Part shown: positions 34,943-42,910 of the stretch, one piece after another
Layout: every line of letters begins with the position of its first letter
How positions within the stretch are numbered: the first letter of the stretch is position 1
DNA from: Desulfocicer sp963675955
Lineage (GTDB): Bacteria > Desulfobacterota > Desulfobacteria > Desulfobacterales > Desulfobacteraceae
Assembly: GCA_963675955.2 (NCBI GenBank)
Contig: CAXXVR010000010.1
Coordinates: 248,001-312,000, forward strand
Direction: 5' to 3'
Length of the DNA: 64,000 nucleotides
Notes under the pieces: model-generated
The model's input: only the letters and a program-made list of their open reading frames with translations
Told to the model about the DNA's origin: nothing
The model's database searches: none
Translations under genes and position numbers: made by a program

Positions 34943-34984
34943 ATGACATAACAACTATGACATAACAACCACGACATAATAACA
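34943..34984 (+). repeat. Three tandem 14-bp repeats
   Basis: ATGACATAACAACT, ATGACATAACAACC and ACGACATAATAACA follow one another just after ptsN. The third unit is diverged. The array could vary by slippage, changing the spacing between ptsN and the next stem-loop. Confidence 0.75.
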
Positions 34985-35024
34985 CTGATGGCAATAAAAA
35001 CCTGCCACAAGGAATAATCAAAAA

Positions 35025-35065
35025 GCCGGGCATGCGATTTCATCGCTTTTGCCCGGCCCGCCTTT
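35025..35065 (+). terminator. Branched stem-loop between ptsN and rapZ
   Basis: GCCGGGC (35025-35031) pairs with GCCCGGC (35051-35057), enclosing a smaller GCGAT/ATCGC stem; CCGCCTTTTATC follows. A probable partial terminator separating the rpoN-hpf-ptsN genes from rapZ. Confidence 0.6.
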
Positions 35066-35118
35066 TATCATAGACATCACGCGGGTAAATAGCCAGACTC
35101 CAGCATGGGAGAAAGTGC

Positions 35119-36000
35119 GTGAAAAATATAAAAATATACATTATCACCGGCCTTTCCGGATCAGGAAAAAGCACCGTCATGGCGGCACTGGAGGATGCGG
35201 GATTTTATTGCGTTGATAACATGCCCATGGCACTTTTGCCTAAATTTCTGGAGCTGCCCGTTCAGAACACTTCAGAGCTCAACGGCTTGGCCTTTGTCAT
35301 GGACATGCGGGCCAAAAATTTCCTTACCCACTACACCGGTATCATGGAAAATGTTCGAGAAAGTGGATTTCATCCGGAAACCATCTTTCTGGAGGCTGAC
35401 GAAGATGTGCTGGTGAACCGTTACAGCCAGACCCGTCGCCACCATCCGGTGGATCATGATAAAAGTCTCATCGCCAGCATCCGCTCTGAAAAAGAAAAGA
35501 TGCTCACCATCAGAAGCACCGCCGACCGCATCATTGACACCTCCAGTCTTAACGTTCATCAACTGAAGGCAAAAATTACACAGATGGCCCAGGAAGGCGA
35601 TTCCATAAAATCAAGAATCAAAATCCACATTCTTTCCTTTGGCTTTAAATATGGACTGCCCAGGGAGGCGGACACGGTTTTTGATATGCGGTTTTTAAAA
35701 AACCCCTATTTTGATCCGGATCTGAGGCATCTTGATGGTGAATCCAAAGAGGTGAAGTCCTTTATTATGACCACGGAAGAAGCTGCACAGTTTCTTTCTA
35801 AAGCCATCTCTCTCCTGGATTTCCTGATTCCCCTGTACCAGAAAGAGGGCAAGGCCTACCTGACCATTGCCATAGGGTGCACCGGGGGGCGACACCGAAG
35901 CGTTGCCATTGCCAGAAAGATCTTTGAGCATCTGAACCAGAAAGACAAGACCGTCAATATTACACACAGAGACATTAACAGGGATATAACAGACATATGA
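35119..36000 (+). CDS. rapZ: RNase adapter protein RapZ
   Basis: 293 residues. Walker A ITGLSGSGKST; the C-terminal domain has IGCTGGRHRSVAIA and ends with THRDINRDI, both RapZ hallmarks. In enterobacteria it binds small RNAs and steers RNase E against glmZ; outside them the same family binds nucleotides and has less clear tasks. Its end overlaps the EIIA(Man) gene by 4 nt. Confidence 0.93.
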   Translation: MKNIKIYIITGLSGSGKSTVMAALEDAGFYCVDNMPMALLPKFLELPVQNTSELNGLAFVMDMRAKNFLTHYTGIMENVRESGFHPETIFLEADEDVLVNRYSQTRRHHPVDHDKSLIASIRSEKEKMLTIRSTADRIIDTSSLNVHQLKAKITQMAQEGDSIKSRIKIHILSFGFKYGLPREADTVFDMRFLKNPYFDPDLRHLDGESKEVKSFIMTTEEAAQFLSKAISLLDFLIPLYQKEGKAYLTIAIGCTGGRHRSVAIARKIFEHLNQKDKTVNITHRDINRDITDI

Positions 36001-36416
36001 CAGGCCTTCTTGTGGTTACCCATGCCGGATTGGGAAAAGCCCTTATTGAGACCGTGGAATTTATCATGGGCACCAAATATGAAAATCTTATGCCCATCTC
36101 CATTGATATCAAGGAAAATCCGGACCTGCTGCTAAAAAAAATAAAAAAGGGTATTAAAAAGGTAAGGGATGACCAGGGCGTCATCATTTTCACGGATATG
36201 TTCGGCGGAACTCCTTCCAATCTAAGTTATTCTTTTCTTGAAGAGGGTAAAGTTGAGGTGATGACAGGTGTCAACCTGCCCATCCTGCTGAAAGCCGTGG
36301 ATATTCGCGGAGAAAAATCCCTGATGGAAACTACTGAAATTATTTTAAAATACGGAAAAAGAAGTATTTCCCAAGCCACTGGTATCCTCAAGGGGGACCA
36401 GGACAGACGGGAATAA
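35997..36416 (+). CDS. PTS EIIA, mannose family
   Basis: 139 residues, an EIIA(Man) domain alone. His9 in VVTHAGLGKAL is the phosphorylation site; IIFTDMFGGTPSNLS is the second signature. No EIIB, EIIC or EIID gene is near, so it is probably regulatory and receives phosphate from HPr/EI encoded elsewhere. The C-terminal tail (LKGDQDRRE) is short. ATGA overlap with rapZ. Confidence 0.9.
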   Translation: MTGLLVVTHAGLGKALIETVEFIMGTKYENLMPISIDIKENPDLLLKKIKKGIKKVRDDQGVIIFTDMFGGTPSNLSYSFLEEGKVEVMTGVNLPILLKAVDIRGEKSLMETTEIILKYGKRSISQATGILKGDQDRRE

Positions 36417-36451
36417 AAAACATTCCATCACAACACCAAGGAACCGTTTAC

Positions 36452-37210
36452 ATGAGCAGACAACCGTTGATCGCTGGAAACTGGAAAATGTTTAAAACCG
36501 GGCCTGAGGCTGTGGCCACCGCAGAAAAACTGGTACAGCTGGCCGTGGATGTAAAGGACACCGATATAATGATCGCCCCCACATTCCTCTCCCTGCCCCT
36601 GGTGAGCCAGTGCATTGCGGGCAGCGCTGTTAAAACAGGTGCCCAGAATCTGTTTTATGAACCGCAGGGGGCCTTTACAGGTGAGGTATCCGCAAAGATG
36701 ATCAAAGCTGCCGGTGCCGACTATGTCATCATCGGGCACTCGGAACGTCGACAATACTTCCATGAAACTGATGCAGATATTTCAAGGAAGATAAAAGCAG
36801 CATTTGAGGCTGACCTGATTCCCATTTTATGCATCGGAGAAACCGACGCTGAAAAAAAAGCAGAAAAGACGTTTTCTGTGCTTGACAAACAGATTCGAAA
36901 TGGGTTAAAAGAGTTTCGTTCTTCCGATGAGGTGAACGGCCTTGTCATTGCCTACGAACCCGTATGGGCCATTGGAACCGGCAATGTGGCAACGCCGGAT
37001 GAGGTTGAAAACACCCATCGTTATGTACGGTCTTTGATAACGGATATTTTTGGAAAAACGCTTGCAAATGCAACCAGGATACTATATGGTGGTTCGGTCA
37101 AGCCAGACAACGTCTCAACCCTGATGTCCAGGGATAATATAGACGGTGCACTGGTGGGTGGAGCAAGTCTTGATGCAGATACTTTCATTAAAATAATTAA
37201 ATATGATTGA
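36452..37210 (+). CDS. tpiA: Triose-phosphate isomerase
   Basis: 252 residues. GNWKM holds the substrate Lys, His96 lies in IIGHSERR, the base Glu169 in AYEPVWAIGTG, and ILYGGSVKP and GALVGGASL bind phosphate. All catalytic residues are present. Interconverts DHAP and GAP. Followed by secG after 6 bp, a common pairing. Confidence 0.97.
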   Translation: MSRQPLIAGNWKMFKTGPEAVATAEKLVQLAVDVKDTDIMIAPTFLSLPLVSQCIAGSAVKTGAQNLFYEPQGAFTGEVSAKMIKAAGADYVIIGHSERRQYFHETDADISRKIKAAFEADLIPILCIGETDAEKKAEKTFSVLDKQIRNGLKEFRSSDEVNGLVIAYEPVWAIGTGNVATPDEVENTHRYVRSLITDIFGKTLANATRILYGGSVKPDNVSTLMSRDNIDGALVGGASLDADTFIKIIKYD

Positions 37211-37216
37211 TAACTT

Positions 37217-37525
37217 ATGACAACTGTAATTCTCTCAATCCATGTAATTGCCAGTGTTCTTTTGGTTCTCATTGTTCTTCTCCAGACAGGAAAGGGCGCA
37301 GATATGGGGGCCTCCTTTGGCGGCGGGTCCAGCCAGACACTGTTTGGAAGTTCCGGTCCGGCAACGGTACTGGGAAAAATAACAACCGGGGTTGCCGTTA
37401 TCTTCATGCTGACGTCCCTGACCCTTGCCTACACGGCAGGACATCGGGCCGACAAGAGCATCATGACGAATGTATCAGCACCCGTTCAAACACAAGCACC
37501 GGTATCAACAGACAGCAGCAACTGA
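37217..37525 (+). CDS. secG: Preprotein translocase subunit SecG
   Basis: 102 residues with two membrane segments. HVIASVLLVLIVLLQTGKGADMGASFGGGSSQTLFGS is the SecG signature region: helix 1, the Q-x-G-K-G turn and the Gly-rich stretch. Helix 2 is GKITTGVAVIFMLTSLTLAY. A Thr/Ser-rich tail follows. Partner of SecYE in export. A tRNA gene starts 14 bp after the stop and may be co-transcribed. Confidence 0.94.
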   Translation: MTTVILSIHVIASVLLVLIVLLQTGKGADMGASFGGGSSQTLFGSSGPATVLGKITTGVAVIFMLTSLTLAYTAGHRADKSIMTNVSAPVQTQAPVSTDSSN

Positions 37526-37538
37526 ATATAAGGATTAT

Positions 37539-37623
37539 GCCGAAGTGGTGGAATAGGTAGACACGCACGCTTGAGGGGCGTGTGGGGCGACCCGTGGGAG
37601 TTCAAGTCTCCCCTTCGGCACCA
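37539..37623 (+). tRNA. tRNA-Leu (GAG)
   Basis: 85 nt with a class II long variable arm. GCCGAAG pairs with CTTCGGC, the anticodon loop TTGAGGG lies on a CACGC/GCGTG stem giving anticodon GAG, GTTCAAGTC is the T loop, and CCA is encoded at 37621-37623. Confidence 0.96.
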
Positions 37624-37633
37624 CATATAAAAA

Positions 37634-37670
37634 AAAAGCCGCATACATTTAGATGTATGTGGCTTTTTTT
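37634..37670. terminator. Strong bidirectional terminator
   Basis: AAAGCC-G-CATACAT pairs with ATGTATG-TGGCTTT around TTAG, followed by a run of T and preceded by a run of A. It ends the secG/tRNA-Leu transcript. Confidence 0.9.
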
Positions 37671-37763
37671 GTTTAATGAAAAAGCGTTTTGGAGATAAAC
37701 CCCAGCATCCCATACCCATTTTTACCTTGATTTACACCTTTTTATGATTATAATAACTCAATT

Positions 37764-39509
37764 ATGACTGAAACACATGAAAACATACCAGACCCCCGGA
37801 AAATAGAAAAAGAGCTTGGCGAATTTCTCAACAAGAAATTTGGTGGAAAAGTTAAGGTGTTTTCTCCGTCCATGTTGCCCCAGGAAGATAAAACCACCGG
37901 GGGAACAAGTGGCTTAAAAAAAGACCAGGTACTTGATTTTGCCATCACGCCATCAGAATTGATCGCCTATCTTGATCAGTATGTGGTGCGCCAGAAACGT
38001 GCCAAATCCGTACTGGCCACTAAAATATGCACCCATTTCAACCGCATACGTCACCTGAACCGGAATCCGGAATCCAATGGCAGCATCACCGGAAACATAA
38101 AGGCAAATATTCTCATGCTGGGTCCCACCGGGGTGGGAAAAACCTATCTTATAAAACTCATTGCCAGAAAGATAGGGGTACCCTTTGTCAAGGGAGATGC
38201 CACCAAATTCTCCGAAACCGGATATGTGGGCGGTGATGTGGAAGACCTCATCCGGGATCTGGTCAAAGAGGCCAACGATGACATTGAACTGGCCCAGTAC
38301 GGCATTGTCTACATAGATGAAATTGACAAAATTGCCGCATCCCGCCATCTGCACGGGGCAGACATTTCCCGGGCCGGGGTCCAGAGGGCACTTTTAAAGC
38401 CCATGGAAGAAACCGAGGTGAATCTGAAGGTTCCCCACGACCCGGTGTCCATGATGCAGGAACTGGACAGTTTCCAGAAAACCGGCAAACGCACCAAAAA
38501 AAGTGTCAACACCGCCAATATTCTCTTTATTGTCAGCGGAGCCTTTTCCGGATTGTCTGAAATTGTACAGAAACGCATTTCCAGCCAGTCCATCGGATTT
38601 GGCGCTGAACTGTCACGCGAGATACCGGAAAATGAACTTTTAAATGCCCTCAAAACCGAAGACCTGCTTAAATTTGGATTTGAATCTGAATTCATCGGAC
38701 GACTCCCGGTGCGATCGGTGTTGGAATCTCTTACCCAGAAAGATCTCTACGACATTTTAAGAATGCCCAACAATCCCGTTATCCTTGGTAAACGTCTGGA
38801 CTTTGCCGCCTATGGCATTGAGGCCGTTTTCACCGAAGATGCCCTGGAAAAATTTGCTGAACTTGCCTTCCTGGAAAACACCGGGGCAAGGGGTCTTGTC
38901 AGTGTGCTTGAGGAATCCCTGATTCCCTTTGAAGAATCTCTGCCCGCCTCCGGCGTTACCCGCTTTACCATCACACCGGAAGTGGTAACTGCCCCGGAAG
39001 TCTACCTTGAAAAATGCATATCTCCTGATCACAGGGCCGAGTTTGACCTTGCACACAAGGCGGCCCGAAACCGGGAAAAAGCCTTTATTGAGAACTACAT
39101 AACCCTAAATCAGAAAACCCTTTCAAGCGAACACGGCATTGTCTTAACCCCCCAGCGCAATGCATTGGTTGCCGAATATTTCTGCCGTCACATCACAGAA
39201 CTTGGCACAGCGGTGGGGCAGATAAAAATCCATTACGAATCCGTAAAAGATATAGAATTAAACTTTTTCAAAGAATATGATCTGAACATTGTTTTTGAGG
39301 AAGATGCCATAGATTTTCTTATAGAACAGTTCATCTCAAATGACATCACATCAGAGGAAATCATGGCTAAACTGTACAATGATTTTCACGATGGACTGAG
39401 CCTTATTCGTCAGAAATCCGACAAAAACAGATTTTTCATTTCCAGGCAGGCATTGGTGGAACATGAAAATTTTCTGGAAAACCTCATCAGGAAAGAGATA
39501 TCATCATGA
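37764..39509 (+). CDS. ClpX-like AAA+ unfoldase without zinc domain, with C-terminal extension
   Basis: 581 residues. The core (~65-425) is ClpX-like: Walker A GPTGVGKT, pore loop GYVGGDVEDLIRDLV (usual GYVGED), Walker B IVYIDEIDKI, ISRAGVQRALLKPMEET, the sensor region and GARGLVSVLEE. The IGFGA loop that docks on ClpP is kept. The N-terminal Zn-binding adaptor domain of ClpX is absent, replaced by ~60 other residues. About 150 extra residues follow the core (from HKAARNREKAFIENY) and have no family I know. It overlaps ahbC by 4 nt, so it is made with the heme enzymes. Not the house-keeping ClpX. Confidence 0.85.
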   Translation: MTETHENIPDPRKIEKELGEFLNKKFGGKVKVFSPSMLPQEDKTTGGTSGLKKDQVLDFAITPSELIAYLDQYVVRQKRAKSVLATKICTHFNRIRHLNRNPESNGSITGNIKANILMLGPTGVGKTYLIKLIARKIGVPFVKGDATKFSETGYVGGDVEDLIRDLVKEANDDIELAQYGIVYIDEIDKIAASRHLHGADISRAGVQRALLKPMEETEVNLKVPHDPVSMMQELDSFQKTGKRTKKSVNTANILFIVSGAFSGLSEIVQKRISSQSIGFGAELSREIPENELLNALKTEDLLKFGFESEFIGRLPVRSVLESLTQKDLYDILRMPNNPVILGKRLDFAAYGIEAVFTEDALEKFAELAFLENTGARGLVSVLEESLIPFEESLPASGVTRFTITPEVVTAPEVYLEKCISPDHRAEFDLAHKAARNREKAFIENYITLNQKTLSSEHGIVLTPQRNALVAEYFCRHITELGTAVGQIKIHYESVKDIELNFFKEYDLNIVFEEDAIDFLIEQFISNDITSEEIMAKLYNDFHDGLSLIRQKSDKNRFFISRQALVEHENFLENLIRKEISS

Positions 39510-40714
39510 TTGGAATTTCAAAGCTGTACTGCGCCACTGTGGAACCTTCGGATACCCTGCGTTACTCCCGGGAATCGGGGCAGCTGCCCTCCCATCTGCT
39601 TCAGTTCTCCGCAGATAAAAAGCCGGTGGTGGTATGGAATATGACCAGACGCTGTAATTTAAGGTGCGTACACTGTTATGCACAATCCGAAGACATCTCC
39701 TACAAAAATGAACTTAACCATGAACAAAGCCTCAAAATGATTGATGATCTGGCTGCCTTCGGGGTACCGGTAATCCTGTTTTCCGGTGGAGAACCCCTGG
39801 TCCATCCACGTCTTGCCGAATATGCCGAATATGCCGTAAAAAAAGGTATGCGGGCCGTGATTTCCACCAACGGTACCCTCATTACCGCAGAAAAGGCCAA
39901 AGTACTAAAGGAGATTGGTCTCTCCTATGTGGGCATCAGTCTGGACGGGCTGGAAGAAACCCATGATAAGTTCAGGGGGATGAAGGGTGCCTTCAAGAAG
40001 GCCATGCAGGGCATTAAAAATTGCCAGGCAGCGGGCATCAAGGTGGGTCTTCGGTTCACCATCAACAAACGAAATGTCCATGAAATTCCAGGAATTTTTG
40101 ATCTGCTTGAAAAAATGGATATCCCCCGAGCCTGTTTTTATCATCTGGTATACTCGGGCCGGGGTTCTGACATTGCCAAGGAAGATCTGGACCACCAGGA
40201 AACCAGAGACACCCTGGATCTGATCATGAAACGAACCCGGGATCTCCATGACAGAAACAAACCCAAAGAGATTCTCACCGTGGACAACCACGCCGACGGT
40301 CCCTATCTGTATATGAAACTTCTTGATGAAGACCCGGAACGAGCAGCTGAGGTGCTGGAACTTTTGCAGATGAATGAAGGAAACAACTCCGGCAGGGGCT
40401 TTGGCTGCATCAGCTGGGACGGTGAGGTTCACCCCGATCAGTTCTGGCGGGAAAAGAGCCTTGGAAATATCAAGGAACGACCTTTTTCCGAAATATGGAC
40501 AGACACCACCAATGAATTTCTCATGAAAATGAAGGATAAGAAAAATCACGTGGGTGGCCGGTGCAAAGAATGTCGATGGCTTCCCATATGTGCCGGTAAT
40601 TTCAGGGCCAGGGCTGAATCCATAAAAGGTGATCCCTGGGATGAAGATCCAGCCTGTTACCTCACCGATGAAGAGATCAAAAAAACCGCCGAAGATTTAA
40701 AAAAGGAGAGTTGA
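39506..40714 (+). CDS. ahbC: 12,18-didecarboxysiroheme deacetylase (radical SAM)
   Basis: 402 residues. MIGISKLYC is the usual AhbC start. RRCNLRCVHCYA is the CxxxCxxC cluster site, FSGGEPL binds SAM, and the SPASM-like end has CKECRWLPICAGNFRARA. Converts 12,18-didecarboxysiroheme to iron-coproporphyrin III in the siroheme-dependent heme route of sulfate reducers and archaea. Close relatives are NirJ-type enzymes, but hemB and ahbD next door favour AhbC. Coupled at both ends. Confidence 0.9.
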   Translation: MIGISKLYCATVEPSDTLRYSRESGQLPSHLLQFSADKKPVVVWNMTRRCNLRCVHCYAQSEDISYKNELNHEQSLKMIDDLAAFGVPVILFSGGEPLVHPRLAEYAEYAVKKGMRAVISTNGTLITAEKAKVLKEIGLSYVGISLDGLEETHDKFRGMKGAFKKAMQGIKNCQAAGIKVGLRFTINKRNVHEIPGIFDLLEKMDIPRACFYHLVYSGRGSDIAKEDLDHQETRDTLDLIMKRTRDLHDRNKPKEILTVDNHADGPYLYMKLLDEDPERAAEVLELLQMNEGNNSGRGFGCISWDGEVHPDQFWREKSLGNIKERPFSEIWTDTTNEFLMKMKDKKNHVGGRCKECRWLPICAGNFRARAESIKGDPWDEDPACYLTDEEIKKTAEDLKKES

Positions 40715-40716
40715 TC

Positions 40717-41691
40717 ATGCTGTTTCCTGAATACAGACCCAGAAGATTAAGGGAAAAAGAAGCGTTCAGACGAATGATCCGGGAAACCAGTCTTTCCGTT
40801 GATGATTTCATACTGCCGCTGTTTGCCGTGGAGGGAAAGGGCATAAAAACCCCCATTGCACCCCTGCCCGGTCAGTTTCATCTCTCGTGTGACAACCTTG
40901 TAAAGGTAGTCAAAGAAGCTGCTGATTTAAATATTCCCGCAGTGATGCTCTTTGGTCTTCCCGGCAGCAAAGATCCCCTGGGAACCCAGGCCTATGCAAA
41001 GGACGGCATCGTTCAGAGGGCCATTAAAACTGTTAAAGACGCACTTCCGGACATGACCATACTCACAGATGTGTGTCTATGCCAGTACACCGACCACGGC
41101 CATTGCGGCATGGTGGAAAAGGGAAAGGTAGACAATGACGCTACCCTGGATCTTCTGGCCCGGACTGCCCTGTCCCATGTAAAGGCCGGTGCCGACATGG
41201 TGGCCCCTTCAGATATGATGGATGGCCGCATTGCCGAGATAAGGGGCACACTGGATGATGAAGGGTATTCACACATTCCCATTATGTCCTATGCCGTAAA
41301 ATACGCATCTGCCTTTTATGGTCCCTTCAGAAGCGCAGCGGACTCCACTCCCCAATTCGGAGATAGAAGAAGCTATCAGATGGACCCGGCAAATGCCCTG
41401 GAAGCGGTACGGGAAGCCACCATGGATGTGGAAGAAGGTGCTGACATCATCATGGTCAAGCCTGCCCTGCCCTACCTGGATATCCTTGCACGGCTGAAAC
41501 AGGAAATTGACCTGCCCCTGGCTGCCTACAACGTCAGCGGTGAATATTCCATGATCAAGGCGGCAGAAATGATGGGATGGGTGGACGGCATCAAGGTGAT
41601 CATGGAGACCCTGCTGTCCATCAAGCGGGCCGGAGCTGACACCATCTTAACCTACGCTGCAATGGAAGCGGCAAGGGAACTGGGACGATGA
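40717..41691 (+). CDS. hemB: Delta-aminolevulinic acid dehydratase (porphobilinogen synthase)
   Basis: 324 residues from ATG 40717, with AAGGAGAG at a good distance; an in-frame TTG at 40711 is less likely. CLCQYTDHGHCG is the Cys-rich zinc site. The two Schiff-base lysines lie in SYAVKYASAFYGPF and IMVKPALPYLD. Joins two aminolevulinate molecules. Sits between the two Ahb radical-SAM genes and overlaps ahbD by 4 nt, so early and late steps of heme synthesis share one transcript. Confidence 0.97.
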   Translation: MLFPEYRPRRLREKEAFRRMIRETSLSVDDFILPLFAVEGKGIKTPIAPLPGQFHLSCDNLVKVVKEAADLNIPAVMLFGLPGSKDPLGTQAYAKDGIVQRAIKTVKDALPDMTILTDVCLCQYTDHGHCGMVEKGKVDNDATLDLLARTALSHVKAGADMVAPSDMMDGRIAEIRGTLDDEGYSHIPIMSYAVKYASAFYGPFRSAADSTPQFGDRRSYQMDPANALEAVREATMDVEEGADIIMVKPALPYLDILARLKQEIDLPLAAYNVSGEYSMIKAAEMMGWVDGIKVIMETLLSIKRAGADTILTYAAMEAARELGR

Positions 41692-42791
41692 CAAATCAAC
41701 ATCCCCATGGCGGGGGACATCCCGGTGGTGGGCATGGCACAAAGAACGCCATCCGCCTTGTTGCCTGGGAAACGACAAGACGCTGCAATCTGGCATGTGT
41801 TCATTGTCGGGCTGCAGCAGAAGATCATGTATATGAAAATGAACTGGACACCAAGGCTGCCTTTAAACTTCTGGACCAGATCCGGGAAACCGGCCAGCCC
41901 ATTGTTATCCTCACCGGGGGTGAACCCCTTTTAAGACCGGATATATTTGACATTGCCGCCCATGGCACAAAAATCGGCTTACGAATGGTCATGGCACCCA
42001 ACGGCACCCTGATCACGGCTGAAAATGCCCGGCAAATGAAAGACTCCGGCATCAAGCGCATCAGCATCAGCCTGGACGGCTCCACCGCAGAGGGGCATGA
42101 TACCTTCCGTGGGGTTAAGGGAGCCTTTGCAGGTGCCCTTAACGGCATTGAACACGCAAAATCCGTGGGACTAGATTTCCAAATCAACACCACCATCACC
42201 AAAAGTAATCTGGATGAAATCCCGAAAATTCTCTCCCTGGCAGAATCTCTGGGAGCCGTGGCCCATCATATTTTCCTGCTTGTCCCCACGGGCCGGGGAA
42301 AATATATTGTGGACCAGGAAATTGATGCCCGGGAGTACGAGAAAACCCTGAACTGGTTCTATGACCAGCGGGATAAAACATCCCTGCAGTTAAAGGCCAC
42401 CTGTGCCCCCCACTACTACCGGATTCTGCGACAGCGTGCAAAGGAAGATGGTGAAAAAGTCACCTTTGAGTCCCATGGCCTGGACGCCGTCACCCGGGGA
42501 TGTCTTGCCGGAACAGGCTTTTGTTTTATCAGCCATACCGGAGAGGTGCAGACCTGCGGATTTCTGGATGTGCTGTGCGGGGATATCACAAAGAATACCT
42601 TTAAAGAGGTGTGGGAAAATTCCGAGGTTTTTAACAAACTTAGAAATTTTGATAACCTGGAGGGGAAATGCGGCATCTGTGAATACAGAAAAGTATGCGG
42701 CGGCTGCAGGGCCCGTGCCTTTGAGGCCACAGGAAACTACCTTGCCCAGGAACCGCTTTGTACCTATCAGCCCCCGGGACAAAATAAATAA
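41688..42791 (+). CDS. ahbD: Heme synthase AhbD (Fe-coproporphyrin III decarboxylase, radical SAM)
   Basis: 367 residues. An N-terminal His/Gly-rich leader (HPHGGGHPGGGHG) may bind metal or heme. RRCNLACVHCRA is the SAM cluster, LTGGEPLLRPD follows, and the C-terminal region has CLAGTGFCF plus CGICEYRKVCGGCRARA for a second cluster. It removes two carboxyl groups of Fe-coproporphyrin III to give heme b. Last gene of the operon, followed by a strong terminator. Confidence 0.9.
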   Translation: MTNQHPHGGGHPGGGHGTKNAIRLVAWETTRRCNLACVHCRAAAEDHVYENELDTKAAFKLLDQIRETGQPIVILTGGEPLLRPDIFDIAAHGTKIGLRMVMAPNGTLITAENARQMKDSGIKRISISLDGSTAEGHDTFRGVKGAFAGALNGIEHAKSVGLDFQINTTITKSNLDEIPKILSLAESLGAVAHHIFLLVPTGRGKYIVDQEIDAREYEKTLNWFYDQRDKTSLQLKATCAPHYYRILRQRAKEDGEKVTFESHGLDAVTRGCLAGTGFCFISHTGEVQTCGFLDVLCGDITKNTFKEVWENSEVFNKLRNFDNLEGKCGICEYRKVCGGCRARAFEATGNYLAQEPLCTYQPPGQNK

Positions 42792-42795
42792 AAAC

Positions 42796-42841
42796 AATGC
42801 CGGAGATGAACACGACATATTCATCTCCGGCATTATTTTTT
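42796..42841 (+). terminator. Rho-independent terminator after ahbD
   Basis: AATGCCGGAGATGAA pairs perfectly with TTCATCTCCGGCATT around CACGACATA, followed by ATTTTTTT. A strong terminator that also faces the convergent gene at 42911. Confidence 0.95.
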
Positions 42842-42907
42842 TATGTGAAAAGGTAGCCTTCAAGTCTGCCTCAGCAGAGAGTCCCCCCCGATGGAATAGG
42901 AACCGGC
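42841..42907 (+). repeat. Intergenic repeat related to 56813-56877
   Basis: TTATGTGAAAAGGTAGCCTT followed by CAAG, a variable stretch, TCAGCAGAG, CCCCCCCGATGG and AATAGGAACCGG. The reverse complement of the region after the Asp/Glu racemase gene matches at roughly 53 of 67 positions. Both copies sit beside gene ends. Confidence 0.7.
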
Positions 42908-42910
42908 CAG

